Positions 43,843 to 55,075 of a DNA stretch of 64,000 nucleotides are shown here, piece after piece. The position numbers were made by a program, and so were the translations under genes. The notes under the pieces were generated by a model that saw only the letters and a program-made list of their open reading frames with translations, did no database searches and was not told the DNA's origin. The number at the start of each line of letters is the position of its first letter. Within the stretch, counting starts at the first letter, position 1. Origin of the DNA: an uncultured Oscillospiraceae bacterium. GTDB taxonomy: Bacteria > Bacillota > Clostridia > Oscillospirales > Oscillospiraceae. The stretch covers positions 47,525 to 111,524 of the forward strand of contig CANRFN010000004.1 in assembly GCA_947629915.1 (NCBI GenBank), written 5' to 3'.

Positions 43843-44622
43843 ATGGTAAAGACCGAAAAGCAGTACCATATCCAGTGCGTGGAGGGCGATGTGGGCCGCT
43901 ATGTGCTGCTCCCCGGCGACCCCGGCCGCTGCAAGTCCATCGCAGACCTCTTTGACGACCCCCACTATGTGGGCATGAACCGGGAGTACTGCATCTACAC
44001 CGGCACCCTTCTGGGCGAGAAAGTCTCCGTGTGCTCCACCGGCATCGGCGGCCCCTCCGCCGCCATCGCCATGGAGGAGCTCACCCAGATCGGCGCAGAC
44101 ACCTTCATCCGGGTGGGCACCTGCGGCGGCATCGACATCGATGTACAGTCCGGCGACATCGTGGTGGCCACCGGCGCCATCCGCTTTGAGCACACCAGTC
44201 TGGAGTACGCCCCCATCGAATTTCCCTCTGTGGCCGATTTCGACATCACCACCGCCCTCCACGATGCCTCCCTGGCCCTGGGTTATCCCACCCACATGGG
44301 CATCGTCCAGTGCAAGGACTCCTTCTACGGCCAGCACAGCCCCGAGCGGATGCCGGTGAGCTATGAGCTGCTGCAGAAGTGGGAGGCCTGGAAGCGGCTG
44401 GGGGTAAAGGCCAGCGAGATGGAGTCCGCCGCCCTCTTTGTGGTGGCCTGCGCCCTGAAGGTCCGCTGCGGCAGCTGCTTCCATGTGGTGTGGAACCAGG
44501 AGCGGCAGGCGGCCGGCCTGGACCAGAAGATGAGCGAGGACACCACTGCCGCCGTAAAGGTGGGCGTAGAGGGCGTCAAACGGCTCATCCAGATGGACCG
44601 GGCCAGGGCGGCAAAGCACTGA
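43843..44622 (+). CDS. udp: Uridine phosphorylase
   Basis: A 259-residue nucleoside phosphorylase of the uridine type. It has [40 protein letters not shown] and [10 protein letters not shown], plus the Gln-rich [10 protein letters not shown] uracil-recognition region that fits uridine rather than purine phosphorylases. Start follows AAAGGTGATATT. It precedes deoB by 15 bp. Confidence 0.9.
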   Translation: MVKTEKQYHIQCVEGDVGRYVLLPGDPGRCKSIADLFDDPHYVGMNREYCIYTGTLLGEKVSVCSTGIGGPSAAIAMEELTQIGADTFIRVGTCGGIDIDVQSGDIVVATGAIRFEHTSLEYAPIEFPSVADFDITTALHDASLALGYPTHMGIVQCKDSFYGQHSPERMPVSYELLQKWEAWKRLGVKASEMESAALFVVACALKVRCGSCFHVVWNQERQAAGLDQKMSEDTTAAVKVGVEGVKRLIQMDRARAAKH

Positions 44623-44637
44623 TGCGGAGGGACCGAA

Positions 44638-45825
<1,188 letters not shown>

Positions 45826-45840
45826 GAGAAGGAGGCCCCT

Positions 45841-46233
45841 ATGCAAGTACAGGAACTGTGCCAGAAGGCGCTGGACATGCTGCAGATGGCCTATGTGCCC
45901 TACTCCCACTTCCCCGTGGGCGCCGCCCTGGAGTGCGATGACGGCACGGTATACACCGGCTGCAACATCGAGAACGCCTCTTATACCCCCACCATCTGCG
46001 CTGAGCGCACCGCCGTGTTCAAGGCGGTGAGCGAGGGCCACCGGAAATTCGTCCGCATCGCCATCGCGGCGGACACGGACGGCTTTACTGCCCCCTGCGG
46101 TGTCTGCCGGCAGGTGCTCCGGGAGTTCGCCCCCAACCTGGAGGTGATCCTGGTGAACAAGCACGGAGACACCAAGACCCTGACCCTCCCGGACCTCCTC
46201 CCCCTCTCCTTCGGACCGGAGGACCTGCTCTGA
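45841..46233 (+). CDS. cdd: Cytidine deaminase
   Basis: A 130-residue zinc enzyme converting (deoxy)cytidine to (deoxy)uridine. The catalytic motifs are CNIENASYTPTICAERTAVF (Cys-Ala-Glu) and PCGVCRQVLREF (the two other zinc Cys). Encoded 15 bp after deoB after AGGAGG; it lets cytidine enter the udp route. Confidence 0.95.
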   Translation: MQVQELCQKALDMLQMAYVPYSHFPVGAALECDDGTVYTGCNIENASYTPTICAERTAVFKAVSEGHRKFVRIAIAADTDGFTAPCGVCRQVLREFAPNLEVILVNKHGDTKTLTLPDLLPLSFGPEDLL

Positions 46234-46264
46234 GCAGTCTGGGAACCCCGCAGAGATGCCGCAC

Positions 46265-46306
46265 AGGCGGCGCGGGAGGCCGATGCCTCCCGCGCCGCCT
46301 TTTTAT
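46265..46306 (+). terminator. Terminator of the udp-deoB-cdd operon
   Basis: A perfect 16-bp GC-rich stem (46265-46280 with 46285-46300), 4-nt loop, then TTTTTAT. Confidence 0.93.
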
Positions 46307-46427
46307 GTCCGTTCCAGGGATCTCCAGGGCAGGAATCTGCCGGCGCAAAACCCATTCCAAGCCAGCGTAATCCGGCGATGTCCCATCATTGTTGGAAAAG
46401 AGGGGGTGAAATCCGGAAAATTTCCCT

Positions 46428-46456
46428 TTGACAAATCCCGTCCCATGGCATATAAT
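46428..46456 (+). promoter_or_regulatory. Consensus promoter of the trp operon
   Basis: TTGACA (46428-46433) and TATAAT (46451-46456) separated by exactly 17 bp: a perfect consensus, so control must lie downstream in the T-box. Confidence 0.9.
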
Positions 46457-46462
46457 GCGGCA

Positions 46463-46735
46463 AAACCGATGAGGCGGAGATAAAGGCGGCAATGCCTCCA
46501 CAGAGAGTCCCCGGTGCTGCGAGTGGGATGAGAAACATGCCGTCAAATGGACCGCTGAGGGCGCAGTCAAAGGCGAGAGCCGAGTATTCTGCGACGGGAA
46601 GGCATCCGTCATTTGCCTGGAGTATGTTGGTACTCCGCAAAGCGCACAGCTCAAGCTGTGAATCAGGGTGGCACCGCGGATCTGTATTCGCCCCTGACAG
46701 AGGAGAGTTCTGTCAGGGGCGTTGTTGTTTTTCCC
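46463..46735 (+). promoter_or_regulatory. T-box leader (tryptophan) controlling trpEGDCFBA
   Basis: A classic T-box riboswitch. The canonical AGGGTGGCACCGCGG lies at 46665-46679; the 5' stem I region begins near GATGAGGCGG and contains AGAGAG and GGTGCTGCGAG elements. The likely specifier is TGG (46548-46550, in CAAATGGACC), matching tryptophan and the genes downstream. The terminator is a 12-bp stem (46690-46701 with 46709-46720) followed by GTTGTTGTTTTT; pairing of the T-box bulge with uncharged tRNA-Trp would prevent it. Specifier position is inferred, not folded. Confidence 0.92.
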
Positions 46736-46766
46736 GGGAAATCTCCACCGAAGGAGGTCTGTGACA

Positions 46767-48233
46767 ATGGTCGTAAAACCCAGCCTGGAGGAAGTCCGGG
46801 CCATCGCCGCAGAGGGGAAGTATAAAGTCGTACCGGTGAGCACCGAGCTGCTCTCGGACACCCTCACCGCCATTGCGGCGCTGAAAATACTGAAGAATGT
46901 CTCCACTCACACCTATCTGCTGGAGTCCGTGGCGGACAAGGAGAAGTGGGGACGGTACACCTTCCTGGGGTACGAGCCCAAAATGGAGATCACCTGCCGG
47001 GACGGGGAGATGAACGTGGGCGGCGTCCGCTTCCACACGGAGCAGCCCAGCGAGGCCCTGCGGCAGATCCTGGAGGAGTACCGCAGCCCCCGGATGGAGC
47101 ACCTGCCCTCCTTCACCGGCGGCCTCGTGGGCTACTTCTCCTACGACTACCTGGGCTACCGGGAGCCGGCGGTGCGCACCGGCGCGGAGGACACGGAGGA
47201 CTTCCGGGACGTGGACCTGATGCTCTTCGACCGCGTGATCTGTTTCGACAACTTCCGGCAGAAGATCATCCTCATGGCCAACATGAAGCTGGAGGACCCG
47301 GACACCGGGTACGCCAAGGCGGTGCTGGAGCTGAAGCAGATGCGGGAGCTGCTGCTCACGGGAGAGCAGAAGCGGGAGCCCGGCGGCAAACTCACCGGCC
47401 CGGTGTCCCCTCTCTTCGACAAGCCCACGTACTGCGCCATGGTGGAGCGGGCAAAGCACCACATCCGGGAGGGGGACATCTTCCAGATCGTCCTCTCCAA
47501 CCGGCTCTCCGCCCCCTTTGAGGGCAGCCTTCTCAACACCTACCGGCTGCTGCGCACCATCAACCCCTCCCCCTACATGTTCTACTTCTCCGGCACCGAT
47601 GTGGAGGTGGCCGGGGCCTCTCCGGAGACTCTGGTGAAGCTGGAGAACGGGGTGCTGCACACCTTCCCCCTGGCGGGCACCCGGCCCAGGGGCGCCACCG
47701 AGGAGGAGGACGCCGCCCTGGAGCGGGAGCTGCTGGCAGACGAGAAGGAGCTGGCGGAGCACAACATGCTGGTGGACCTGGGCCGCAACGACCTGGGCAA
47801 GGTGAGCAAGTTCGGCACCGTGCGGGTGGAGAAGCTCCACAGCATTGAGCGGTACTCCCATGTGATGCACATCGGCTCCACGGTGCGGGGGGAGATCCGG
47901 GAAGGCCGAGACGCCCTGGACGCCATTGAGGCGGTGCTGCCGGCGGGGACACTGTCCGGCGCCCCCAAAATCCGGGCCTGCCAGCTCATCGGGGCGCTGG
48001 AGAACAATAAGCGGGGCATCTACGGCGGGGCCATCGGCTACATCGACTTCACCGGCAACATGGACACCTGCATCGCCATCCGCATCGCATATAAGAAGAA
48101 CGGCCAGGTCTTTGTCCGCTCCGGCGCCGGCATTGTGGCGGACTCCGTGCCGGAGAAGGAGTACCAGGAGTGCATCAACAAGGCCAAGGCCGTGGTAAAC
48201 GCCCTGGAGGCGGCACAGGAGGTGGACGCATGA
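46767..48233 (+). CDS. trpE: Anthranilate synthase component I
   Basis: A 488-residue chorismate-using enzyme making anthranilate with TrpG. The tryptophan-feedback site [19 protein letters not shown] near residue 50 is intact, so the enzyme should be inhibited by Trp. Catalytic segments include [40 protein letters not shown] and GAPKIRA. The ATG at 46767 follows AAGGAGG. First gene after the T-box. Confidence 0.96.
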   Translation: MVVKPSLEEVRAIAAEGKYKVVPVSTELLSDTLTAIAALKILKNVSTHTYLLESVADKEKWGRYTFLGYEPKMEITCRDGEMNVGGVRFHTEQPSEALRQILEEYRSPRMEHLPSFTGGLVGYFSYDYLGYREPAVRTGAEDTEDFRDVDLMLFDRVICFDNFRQKIILMANMKLEDPDTGYAKAVLELKQMRELLLTGEQKREPGGKLTGPVSPLFDKPTYCAMVERAKHHIREGDIFQIVLSNRLSAPFEGSLLNTYRLLRTINPSPYMFYFSGTDVEVAGASPETLVKLENGVLHTFPLAGTRPRGATEEEDAALERELLADEKELAEHNMLVDLGRNDLGKVSKFGTVRVEKLHSIERYSHVMHIGSTVRGEIREGRDALDAIEAVLPAGTLSGAPKIRACQLIGALENNKRGIYGGAIGYIDFTGNMDTCIAIRIAYKKNGQVFVRSGAGIVADSVPEKEYQECINKAKAVVNALEAAQEVDA

Positions 48234-48820
48234 TCCTGCTCATAGACAACTACGACAGCTTCTCCTTCAACCTCTACCAGATGGTGGGGGAGATCAACCC
48301 GGACATCCGGGTGATCCGCAACGATGCACTCACCGTGGCGGAGATCAAAGCGCTGGCCCCGGAGCGCATCATCCTCTCCCCTGGCCCGGGCCGGCCGGAG
48401 AACGCCGGGGTCACCATGGAGGTGGCCCGGCAGCTGGGCAAGGACATCCCGGTGCTGGGGGTGTGCCTCGGGCACCAGGCCATCTGCGCCGCCTTCGGTG
48501 CCACCGTGACCTACGCCAGGGCCCTGATGCACGGCAAGCAGTCCGCCGTCTCCTTCGACACCGCCACGCCCCTGTTTCGGGGCCTGCCGGAGACCGCCCT
48601 CGTGGGCCGGTACCACTCCCTGGCGGCGGACCCGGACACCATGCCGGACTGCCTGCAGGTCACCTGCCGCACCACAGACGGCGAGGTGATGGCGGTGCAG
48701 CACCGAGAGTACCCCATCTACGGCGTGCAGTTCCACCCGGAGTCCATTCTCACCCCGGACGGCGCCGCCATGCTGCGCAATTTTCTCGCCCTTCCAGACC
48801 ATTCAACAACATTATCATAA
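48230..48820 (+). CDS. trpG: Anthranilate synthase glutaminase subunit
   Basis: A 196-residue class I glutamine amidotransferase supplying ammonia to TrpE. It has [13 protein letters not shown], the oxyanion [12 protein letters not shown], the nucleophile Cys in GVCLGHQAI and the catalytic His/Glu in [10 protein letters not shown]. It overlaps trpE by an ATGA. It might also serve folate synthesis (pabA role), since no second copy is visible here. Confidence 0.94.
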   Translation: MILLIDNYDSFSFNLYQMVGEINPDIRVIRNDALTVAEIKALAPERIILSPGPGRPENAGVTMEVARQLGKDIPVLGVCLGHQAICAAFGATVTYARALMHGKQSAVSFDTATPLFRGLPETALVGRYHSLAADPDTMPDCLQVTCRTTDGEVMAVQHREYPIYGVQFHPESILTPDGAAMLRNFLALPDHSTTLS

Positions 48821-48837
48821 TAAAGGAGTGCATCCAC

Positions 48838-49854
48838 ATGATCCGAGAGGCCATTGCAAAGATTGCAGACAAGAAGGACCTCACCTACGACGAGGCGTAC
48901 ACCGTCATGAACGAGATCATGAGCGGCGAGACCACCCAGACCCAGAACGCCGCCTTTTTGGCAGCCCTGTCCACCAAGAGCGCCAAGGCGGAGACCAGCG
49001 ATGAGATCGCGGGCTGCGCCGCCGCCATGCGGGACCACGCCACCCCGGTGAAGACGGACCTGCCCATCTTTGAGATCGTGGGCACCGGCGGAGATGGGGC
49101 CCACAGCTTCAACATCTCCACCACCGCCGCCCTCGTGGCAGCCGCCGGCGGCATGAAGGTGGCCAAGCACGGCAACCGGGCCGCCTCCTCCGCCTGCGGC
49201 ACTGCAGACTGCCTGGAGGCCCTGGGGGTGAACATCCAGCAGGACCCGGACAAGTGCATAGACCTTCTGAATCGGGTGGGCATGTGCTTCTTCTTCGCCC
49301 AGAAGTACCACACTTCCATGAAGTATGTGGGCGCCATCCGCAAGGAGCTGGGCTTCCGCACCGTGTTCAACATCCTGGGCCCCCTCACCAACCCCGGCAG
49401 CCCCAAAACCCAGCTGCTGGGCGTCTACGATGAGTACCTGGTGGAGCCCCTGGCCCAGGTGTTGATCTCCCTGGGTGTACAGCGGGGCATGGTGGTGTAC
49501 GGCAAGGATAAGCTGGACGAGATCTCCATGTCCGCCCCCACCGCCGTCTGCGAGTTCAAGGACGGCTGGTTCAAGTCCTACACCGTCACCCCCGAGGACT
49601 TCGGCTTTCCCCGCTGCCAGAAGGCGGACCTTGTGGGCGGCACACCGGCGGAGAACGCCCAGATCACCCGGGATATTTTGAACGGCGTCAAGGGGCCGAA
49701 GCGGGACGCCGTGCTCATGAACGCCGGCGCCGCCCTGTACCTCGGCGGCAAGGCGGAGACCTGGAAGGACGGCGTGGCCCTGGCAGCTGAGCTCATAGAC
49801 AGCGGCAAGGCCATGGAGACCCTGAACCAGTTCATCGCCGTGTCCAACGAATGA
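48838..49854 (+). CDS. trpD: Anthranilate phosphoribosyltransferase
   Basis: A 338-residue enzyme joining anthranilate and PRPP. Signatures are [38 protein letters not shown] and [11 protein letters not shown]. The start ATG follows AAAGGAGTG. It is separate from trpG, not fused, and its stop overlaps the trpC start. Confidence 0.95.
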   Translation: MIREAIAKIADKKDLTYDEAYTVMNEIMSGETTQTQNAAFLAALSTKSAKAETSDEIAGCAAAMRDHATPVKTDLPIFEIVGTGGDGAHSFNISTTAALVAAAGGMKVAKHGNRAASSACGTADCLEALGVNIQQDPDKCIDLLNRVGMCFFFAQKYHTSMKYVGAIRKELGFRTVFNILGPLTNPGSPKTQLLGVYDEYLVEPLAQVLISLGVQRGMVVYGKDKLDEISMSAPTAVCEFKDGWFKSYTVTPEDFGFPRCQKADLVGGTPAENAQITRDILNGVKGPKRDAVLMNAGAALYLGGKAETWKDGVALAAELIDSGKAMETLNQFIAVSNE

Positions 49855-50648
49855 TGAACATCCTGGACCAGCTGGCAGACCACGCCCGGGCCCGGGTGGC
49901 AGCCGATCAGGCTGCGCTTCCCCTGGCCCAGCTCCAGGAGGCGGTCTCCGCCCTGGGGACAGACGGCGCCCCGGGAAATGCCTTCTTCCAGGCACTGGAA
50001 AAGCCCGGCCTCTCCTTCCTCTGCGAGGTGAAGCGGGCCTCCCCCTCCAAAGGCCTCATCGCCCCGGACTTTCCCTATCTGGACATCGCCCGGGAATACG
50101 AGCGGGCCGGGGCGGATGCGGTGTCCTGCCTCACCGAGCCCAAGTGGTTTCTGGGCTCAGACCAGATCTTCCGGGAGATCCGGCAGGCGATTGCCATCCC
50201 CATGCTGCGCAAAGACTTCACGGTGGACGCCTATCAGATCTGGCAGGCCAAGGCCATGGGGGCCAACGCGGTGCTGCTGATCTGCGCCATTCTGGACACC
50301 AACACCCTGGCTAGCTACCTGGACCTGGCCCACAGCCTGGGCCTGGCGGCTCTCGTAGAGGCCCACGATGGCCCGGAGATCGAGAGGGCGGTGTCTGTGG
50401 GGGCCAGGATCATCGGAGTGAACAACCGAAATCTAAAGGACTTCTCCGTGGACTTCTCCAACGCCGCCCGGCTCCGGGACAAGATCCCCCCGGACTGTCT
50501 CTATGTGGCGGAGAGCGGCGTCTCCAGGCCGGAGGACGCCGCGGCCCTTCGGGCCATCGGGGCAGACGCGGTGCTCATGGGCGAAGTTTTGATGCGGGCC
50601 CCGGACAAGGCGGCGCTGCTGGCCGCCATGCGGGAGGCGGCCCGATGA
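49851..50648 (+). CDS. trpC: Indole-3-glycerol-phosphate synthase
   Basis: A 265-residue TIM-barrel enzyme. [57 protein letters not shown] and [12 protein letters not shown] are all present. Two adjacent ATG codons (49851, 49854) are possible; the first overlaps the trpD stop. Overlaps trpF by 4 bp. Confidence 0.95.
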   Translation: MMNILDQLADHARARVAADQAALPLAQLQEAVSALGTDGAPGNAFFQALEKPGLSFLCEVKRASPSKGLIAPDFPYLDIAREYERAGADAVSCLTEPKWFLGSDQIFREIRQAIAIPMLRKDFTVDAYQIWQAKAMGANAVLLICAILDTNTLASYLDLAHSLGLAALVEAHDGPEIERAVSVGARIIGVNNRNLKDFSVDFSNAARLRDKIPPDCLYVAESGVSRPEDAAALRAIGADAVLMGEVLMRAPDKAALLAAMREAAR

Positions 50649-51253
50649 CCAAAATCAAAATCTGCGGCCTGATGCGGCCAGAGGACATCGAGGCGGTGAA
50701 CGCCGTGCAGCCGGACTACTGCGGGTTCATCGTCAACTTCCCGAAGAGCCATCGGAACAAGACGCCGGATGAGGTGCGCCAGCTGCGGGCCAATCTGGCC
50801 CCGGGAATCACCCCGGTGGGGGTGTTTGTGGACAGCCCGGTGGAGGTGGTGGCATCGCTTCTGCGGGACGGCACCATCGGGGTGGCCCAGCTCCACGGCC
50901 ACGAGGACGAGGCCTATCTCCAGGCCCTCAGGGAGATGGTCCCCGGCTGCACCATCTGGAAGGCCTTCAAGGTGCGCACCCCGGCAGACCTGGAGGCCGC
51001 CAACGCCAGCACCGCAGATCTGGTGCTGCTGGACAACGGCTACGGCACCGGCCAGACCTTCGACTGGTCTCTCGCCGGCGGCGTGCAGCGGCCGTTTCTC
51101 CTGGCAGGGGGTCTCACCCCGGAGAACATCCCGGAGGCGGTGCGGCAGCTGCACCCCCTGGGGGTGGACATCTCCAGCGGCGTGGAGACAGACCGGCAAA
51201 AAGACCCGGCAAAAATCCAAGCGGCAGTGGCTGCCGCACGAAAGGAGGCGTAG
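50645..51253 (+). CDS. trpF: Phosphoribosylanthranilate isomerase
   Basis: A 202-residue isomerase of the TIM-barrel type. The catalytic Cys lies in KICGLMRPEDIEAVN at the N terminus, the Asp in LVLLDNGYGTGQTFDW, and the phosphate site in FLLAGGLTPENIPEA and GVDISSGVETDRQKD. Coupled to trpC by a 4-bp overlap; trpB starts 3 bp later. Confidence 0.94.
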   Translation: MTKIKICGLMRPEDIEAVNAVQPDYCGFIVNFPKSHRNKTPDEVRQLRANLAPGITPVGVFVDSPVEVVASLLRDGTIGVAQLHGHEDEAYLQALREMVPGCTIWKAFKVRTPADLEAANASTADLVLLDNGYGTGQTFDWSLAGGVQRPFLLAGGLTPENIPEAVRQLHPLGVDISSGVETDRQKDPAKIQAAVAAARKEA

Positions 51254-51256
51254 GCT

Positions 51257-52441
51257 ATGTCCAACGGACGCTTCGGCATCCACGGGGGCCAGTACATCCC
51301 GGAGACCCTGATGAACGCCGTGATCGAGCTGGAGGAGGCCTACAACCACTACAAAGACGACCCCGCATTCAATGCGGAGCTCACGGAACTGTTCAACGAG
51401 TACGCCGGACGCCCCTCCCGGCTGTATTTCGCCCGCAAGATGACGGCAGATCTCGGCGGGGCAAAGATCTACCTGAAGCGGGAGGATCTGAACCACACCG
51501 GCGCCCACAAGATCAACAACGTGCTGGGGCAGGCGCTGCTGGCCAAAAAGATGGGCAAGACCCGGCTCATCGCGGAGACCGGCGCCGGTCAGCACGGCGT
51601 GGCCACCGCCACCGCCGCCGCCCTCATGGGCATGGAGTGCGTGGTGTTCATGGGCGAGGAGGACACAAAGCGCCAGGCCCTGAACGTATACCGCATGCGG
51701 CTTCTGGGGGCGGATGTGATCCCGGTTACCACCGGCACCGCCACCCTGAAGGACGCGGTCTCCCAGGCCATGCGGGAGTGGACCTCCCGCATCGATGACA
51801 CCCACTACTGCCTGGGCTCTGTGATGGGCCCCCACCCCTTCCCCACCATCGTCCGGGACTTCCAGGCGGTGATCTCCCGTGAGATCAAGGCCCAGCTGAT
51901 GGAGAAGGAGGGCCAGCTCCCGGATGCGGTGCTGGCCTGCGTGGGCGGCGGCTCCAACGCCATCGGCAGCTTCTATCACTTCATCAATGACCCCACCGTC
52001 CGGCTCATCGGCTGCGAGGCCGCGGGCCGGGGCGTGGACACCTTTGAGACGGCGGCCACCATCGCCACCGGCAAACTGGGGATCTTCCACGGCATGAAGT
52101 CCTACTTCTGCCAGGACGAGTACGGCCAGATCGCCCCGGTGTACTCCATCTCCGCCGGCCTGGACTACCCCGGCATCGGCCCGGAGCACGCCATGCTCCA
52201 CGACACCGGCCGGGCCCAATATGTGCCCATCACAGACGATGAGGCGGTGGACGCCTTTGAGTACCTGGCCCGGACGGAGGGCATCATCCCCGCCATCGAG
52301 TCCGCCCACGCGGTGGCCTACGCCAGGACGCTGGCCCCCACTATGGGAAAGGACCAGATCATCGTCATCACCATCAGCGGCCGGGGCGATAAGGACTGCG
52401 CCGCCATCGCCAGATACAGAGGGGAGGATCTCCATGAGTAG
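51257..52441 (+). CDS. trpB: Tryptophan synthase beta subunit
   Basis: A 394-residue PLP enzyme condensing indole and serine. The PLP-binding lysine is in [14 protein letters not shown], the catalytic Glu in [14 protein letters not shown], and the phosphate cup in [10 protein letters not shown]. It ends 8 bp inside trpA. Strong AAAGGAGGCG ahead of the start. Confidence 0.97.
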   Translation: MSNGRFGIHGGQYIPETLMNAVIELEEAYNHYKDDPAFNAELTELFNEYAGRPSRLYFARKMTADLGGAKIYLKREDLNHTGAHKINNVLGQALLAKKMGKTRLIAETGAGQHGVATATAAALMGMECVVFMGEEDTKRQALNVYRMRLLGADVIPVTTGTATLKDAVSQAMREWTSRIDDTHYCLGSVMGPHPFPTIVRDFQAVISREIKAQLMEKEGQLPDAVLACVGGGSNAIGSFYHFINDPTVRLIGCEAAGRGVDTFETAATIATGKLGIFHGMKSYFCQDEYGQIAPVYSISAGLDYPGIGPEHAMLHDTGRAQYVPITDDEAVDAFEYLARTEGIIPAIESAHAVAYARTLAPTMGKDQIIVITISGRGDKDCAAIARYRGEDLHE

Positions 52442-53213
52442 GATCGGCGAGGCCTTTGCAAACGGCAAGGCGTTTATCCCATTTCTCACCTGCGGGGATC
52501 CGGACCTGGAGACCACCGCGGCCTGTGTGCGGGCCTGCGCCCGGGCCGGCGCCTCTCTCATTGAGCTGGGCATCCCCTTCAGCGACCCCACCGCCGAGGG
52601 CCCGGTGATCCAGGGGGCCAACCTGAAGGCCCTGCAGGCGGGGACCACCACGGACAAGATCTTCGACCTGGTCCGGGACCTCCGCCGGGACGTGTCCATC
52701 CCCTTTGTCTTCATGACCTACGCCAACGTGGTGTACTCCTACGGGCCGGAGCGGTTCCTGCAAAACTGCCAGGACGTGGCCATCGATGGCATCATCCTGC
52801 CGGACGTGCCCTATGAGGAGAAAGAGGAGTTCCTGCCGTACTGCCAAAAGCACGGGGTGGCCCTCATCTCCATGATCGCCCCCACCTCCCAGGACCGCAT
52901 CGCCCGGATCGCCCGGGAGGCGGAGGGATTCCTGTACATCGTGTCCAGCCTGGGGGTCACCGGCACCCGGACGGAGATCACCACAGACCTGGGCTCCATC
53001 CTGCAGGCGGTGCGGGCCAACACGGACATCCCCGCCGCCATCGGCTTCGGCATCAGCACCCCGGAGCAGGCCAAAAAGATGGCCGCGATCTCGGACGGCG
53101 CCATCGTGGGCTCCGCCATCATCAAGATTCTGGACCAGTACGGCGTGGACGCCCCCGCCCATGTGGAGGAATACGTCCGCGCCATGGCAGAGGCCGCCCG
53201 CTCTGCAGGCTGA
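52434..53213 (+). CDS. trpA: Tryptophan synthase alpha subunit
   Basis: A 259-residue TIM-barrel lyase releasing indole to TrpB. The catalytic Glu is at residue 44 ([11 protein letters not shown]). The second catalytic acid, Asp60 of E. coli numbering, is replaced by Glu55 (PTAEGPVIQ instead of xADGPxIQ). [14 protein letters not shown] and [13 protein letters not shown] are normal. Last gene of the operon, overlapping trpB by 8 bp. Confidence 0.95.
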   Translation: MSRIGEAFANGKAFIPFLTCGDPDLETTAACVRACARAGASLIELGIPFSDPTAEGPVIQGANLKALQAGTTTDKIFDLVRDLRRDVSIPFVFMTYANVVYSYGPERFLQNCQDVAIDGIILPDVPYEEKEEFLPYCQKHGVALISMIAPTSQDRIARIAREAEGFLYIVSSLGVTGTRTEITTDLGSILQAVRANTDIPAAIGFGISTPEQAKKMAAISDGAIVGSAIIKILDQYGVDAPAHVEEYVRAMAEAARSAG

Positions 53214-53240
53214 GACAGACAGCAAACCCACTGTAATAAG

Positions 53241-53278
53241 CAGCGCCCGCAGGAGACCTTCCTGCGGGCGCTGTTGCG
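53241..53278 (+). terminator. Terminator of the trp operon
   Basis: A perfect 14-bp stem (53241-53254 with 53260-53273), 5-nt loop, followed by TTGCGGTT; weak T-run. Confidence 0.75.
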
Positions 53279-53439
53279 GTTCGTCATAACGCAAGGACAT
53301 ATGCATCTATCTGAGGCCTCAAGACTCCTGTCTCAGCTCAAAAAGCAGCACTCGCCGGCCGCCACGACCAGCGAGTGCTGCACGATTTTGGCTGAAAGAC
53401 AGACTGACCGCATTCCATTTGTTTCCAGGTTGGTGTCGC

Positions 53440-54351
53440 TCAGCCCAGATAGATATTACTATTGTGCCAGTTGATGTAGTCCAGGCCCGGCCTCTGCGCC
53501 ACCTGATCCGGCAACATCTGCAGACGCTTTCCGTGGTATGCGTAGTACGCTTTCCCGTTGCCGTAGTCCTCCCGCAGGTGCCGGCTCACCTCTACGCGGT
53601 AGTCTGGCGTGATCGTGAGGTAGCCCTCTTCCAACAGTGTCCCGACATCAGAGCGAAGCAGCAGTCCGTTCGAGACCAGGTTGGGCCCGTGCAGGTCCAC
53701 TGGTTTCAAGTGAGCGGCCTGGAGCACAGGGAGGGTGCGCTCGCCGGTGATGGCGCAGCGGTTCTGATAGGCCTCAGACACGGCCACCAGGAAGCCGCCG
53801 TTTCCGAGTACGTGAGAGGTACCCGGTGCGATATAGCCGGGGCTCTGGAGGATTCTCTGGGGGCGAGAGGATTCTGCCCTTGGCATGCGCAGCTGGACTT
53901 GCCCATAGAGCCTTCGCCCCACCTGGTCCTCCGTGCTGTATGTCTTGCCTGCCACAATGCTCTTTCCCCACTCCGGCGGTTCGAACCAGTCCTCTTTTGG
54001 AAACCAGAAGGGCTCTGTGAGGATGATGCAGCCAAGCGTGGGGCGCTCTACCATCTTCCCCTTCTCCCGGTGGCCATAAATCGCCGCCTGGAATTCCTCG
54101 TAGGTGCTGCGCCCGTTTTTGATACCGAAGGCCTTCCACGCCATACTCGGTGTGAGCAGGCAATAGCGGGAAAAGAAGCCACCGCCCACGATTTTGTTCT
54201 CGGGATACTTGGCCTTGAACAAAAACAGCTCATTCTCCCGCAGCGCCTTGAACGGAGAGCCGCTTGGCTTCCAGAAATTCACCTCATCGGTCTTCCGGAG
54301 GCTGAGCTGCTCCCGCCACTCTGTGTCTGTAACGCCAATATAGATGTTCAT
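53440..54351 (-). CDS. HNH endonuclease with N-terminal EVE/PUA-like domain, probable modification-dependent restriction enzyme
   Basis: A 303-residue nuclease. The first about 150 residues (EVNFWKPSGSPFKALRENEL, NKIVGGGFFSRYCLLTPSMAW, GCIILTEPFWFP) resemble the EVE/PUA-like modified-base-binding domain. The C terminus has the HNH core: CAITGERTLPVLQAAHLKPVD with A-A-H, then NLVSNGLLLRSDVGTLL. EVE-HNH proteins cut DNA carrying 5-methyl or hydroxymethylcytosine, so this would be a one-gene, type IV-like defence. No methyltransferase or helicase lies nearby. The start at 54351 follows GAGGGGGATC. Domain call by pattern; fairly sure of HNH, less of EVE. Confidence 0.75.
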   Translation of the reverse strand: MNIYIGVTDTEWREQLSLRKTDEVNFWKPSGSPFKALRENELFLFKAKYPENKIVGGGFFSRYCLLTPSMAWKAFGIKNGRSTYEEFQAAIYGHREKGKMVERPTLGCIILTEPFWFPKEDWFEPPEWGKSIVAGKTYSTEDQVGRRLYGQVQLRMPRAESSRPQRILQSPGYIAPGTSHVLGNGGFLVAVSEAYQNRCAITGERTLPVLQAAHLKPVDLHGPNLVSNGLLLRSDVGTLLEEGYLTITPDYRVEVSRHLREDYGNGKAYYAYHGKRLQMLPDQVAQRPGLDYINWHNSNIYLG

Positions 54352-54510
54352 AGAGATCCCCCTCAAAATTGGAGCACGCCATTCCCATCAGCAGCCGATC
54401 CCATCCATGCGGTCCTCCACTGCCCTGCAGGGTTTCTGCAGTTGTGGACACACTGCAAGGAAGGGGGCACACACAACTGCTGCCGTGCCTACGGCTCAGT
54501 TCAATTCTGT

Positions 54511-55032
54511 CTAGGCGAACACCTGTCCCACAATGGACTCGTTGCTGCTGTCCGGGTTTTGGGTGAGGGCGTCCAGGATGGCGTCCACCTCTTCCTCGGT
54601 GAGCTCCGAGAGGGCCGCGAGATCGCCCTTGGGATACGGCCTGCCGATGCGCATCCACTTGCGCACCGCCTCCACCTTCGCCGCGCAGTCCGCCAGGCTG
54701 GCGTCTCCCCGGGCGATCTTTCCGCCGGGGGCCATGGGCCGGGTCTCGGTCTGCACCAGCGGCGTGGAGAGCACCTTCTGGGCGATGCCGTGGTCGTCCA
54801 GGTCCGGGTTCTCCTCCAGCACCAACAGGATCCGGTCTATATCTGCCGTGGTGGTCTCCTGCATGTCCGCCAGATCTCCCTTGGGATACGGCTTGCCGAT
54901 GTCCCGCCACTTGCGCACCGCCTCTACCCGGGCCACATAGTCCACCTGCGGCGCCCGGGGGATCTCCACAGGTGCGGGCTGCGGCGCCTCCTGCTGCTGC
55001 TCTTTTTTCTTCTTCCATGGCCAGGAAAACAT
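54511..55032 (-). CDS. Protein with two about 55-residue repeats, function unknown
   Basis: A 173-residue protein: a basic/Gln-rich N-terminal stretch (WPWKKKKEQQQ), a Pro-rich linker, then two similar helical units, each opening KVEAVRKWxxIGxPYPKGDLA and ending in an acidic I-D-x-I-L helix. The repeat may form a helix-turn-helix-like pair. I use the ATG at 55032, which has a better spacing from AAAGGGG than the ATG at 55041. It is last in an operon with thiI and an SDR gene (43 bp after the SDR). Family not recognised. Confidence 0.65.
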   Translation of the reverse strand: MFSWPWKKKKEQQQEAPQPAPVEIPRAPQVDYVARVEAVRKWRDIGKPYPKGDLADMQETTTADIDRILLVLEENPDLDDHGIAQKVLSTPLVQTETRPMAPGGKIARGDASLADCAAKVEAVRKWMRIGRPYPKGDLAALSELTEEEVDAILDALTQNPDSSNESIVGQVFA

Positions 55033-55075
55033 ATCGGACATTCCCCTTTCGATTCCGTCTCGGCTCCCCGCCGGA

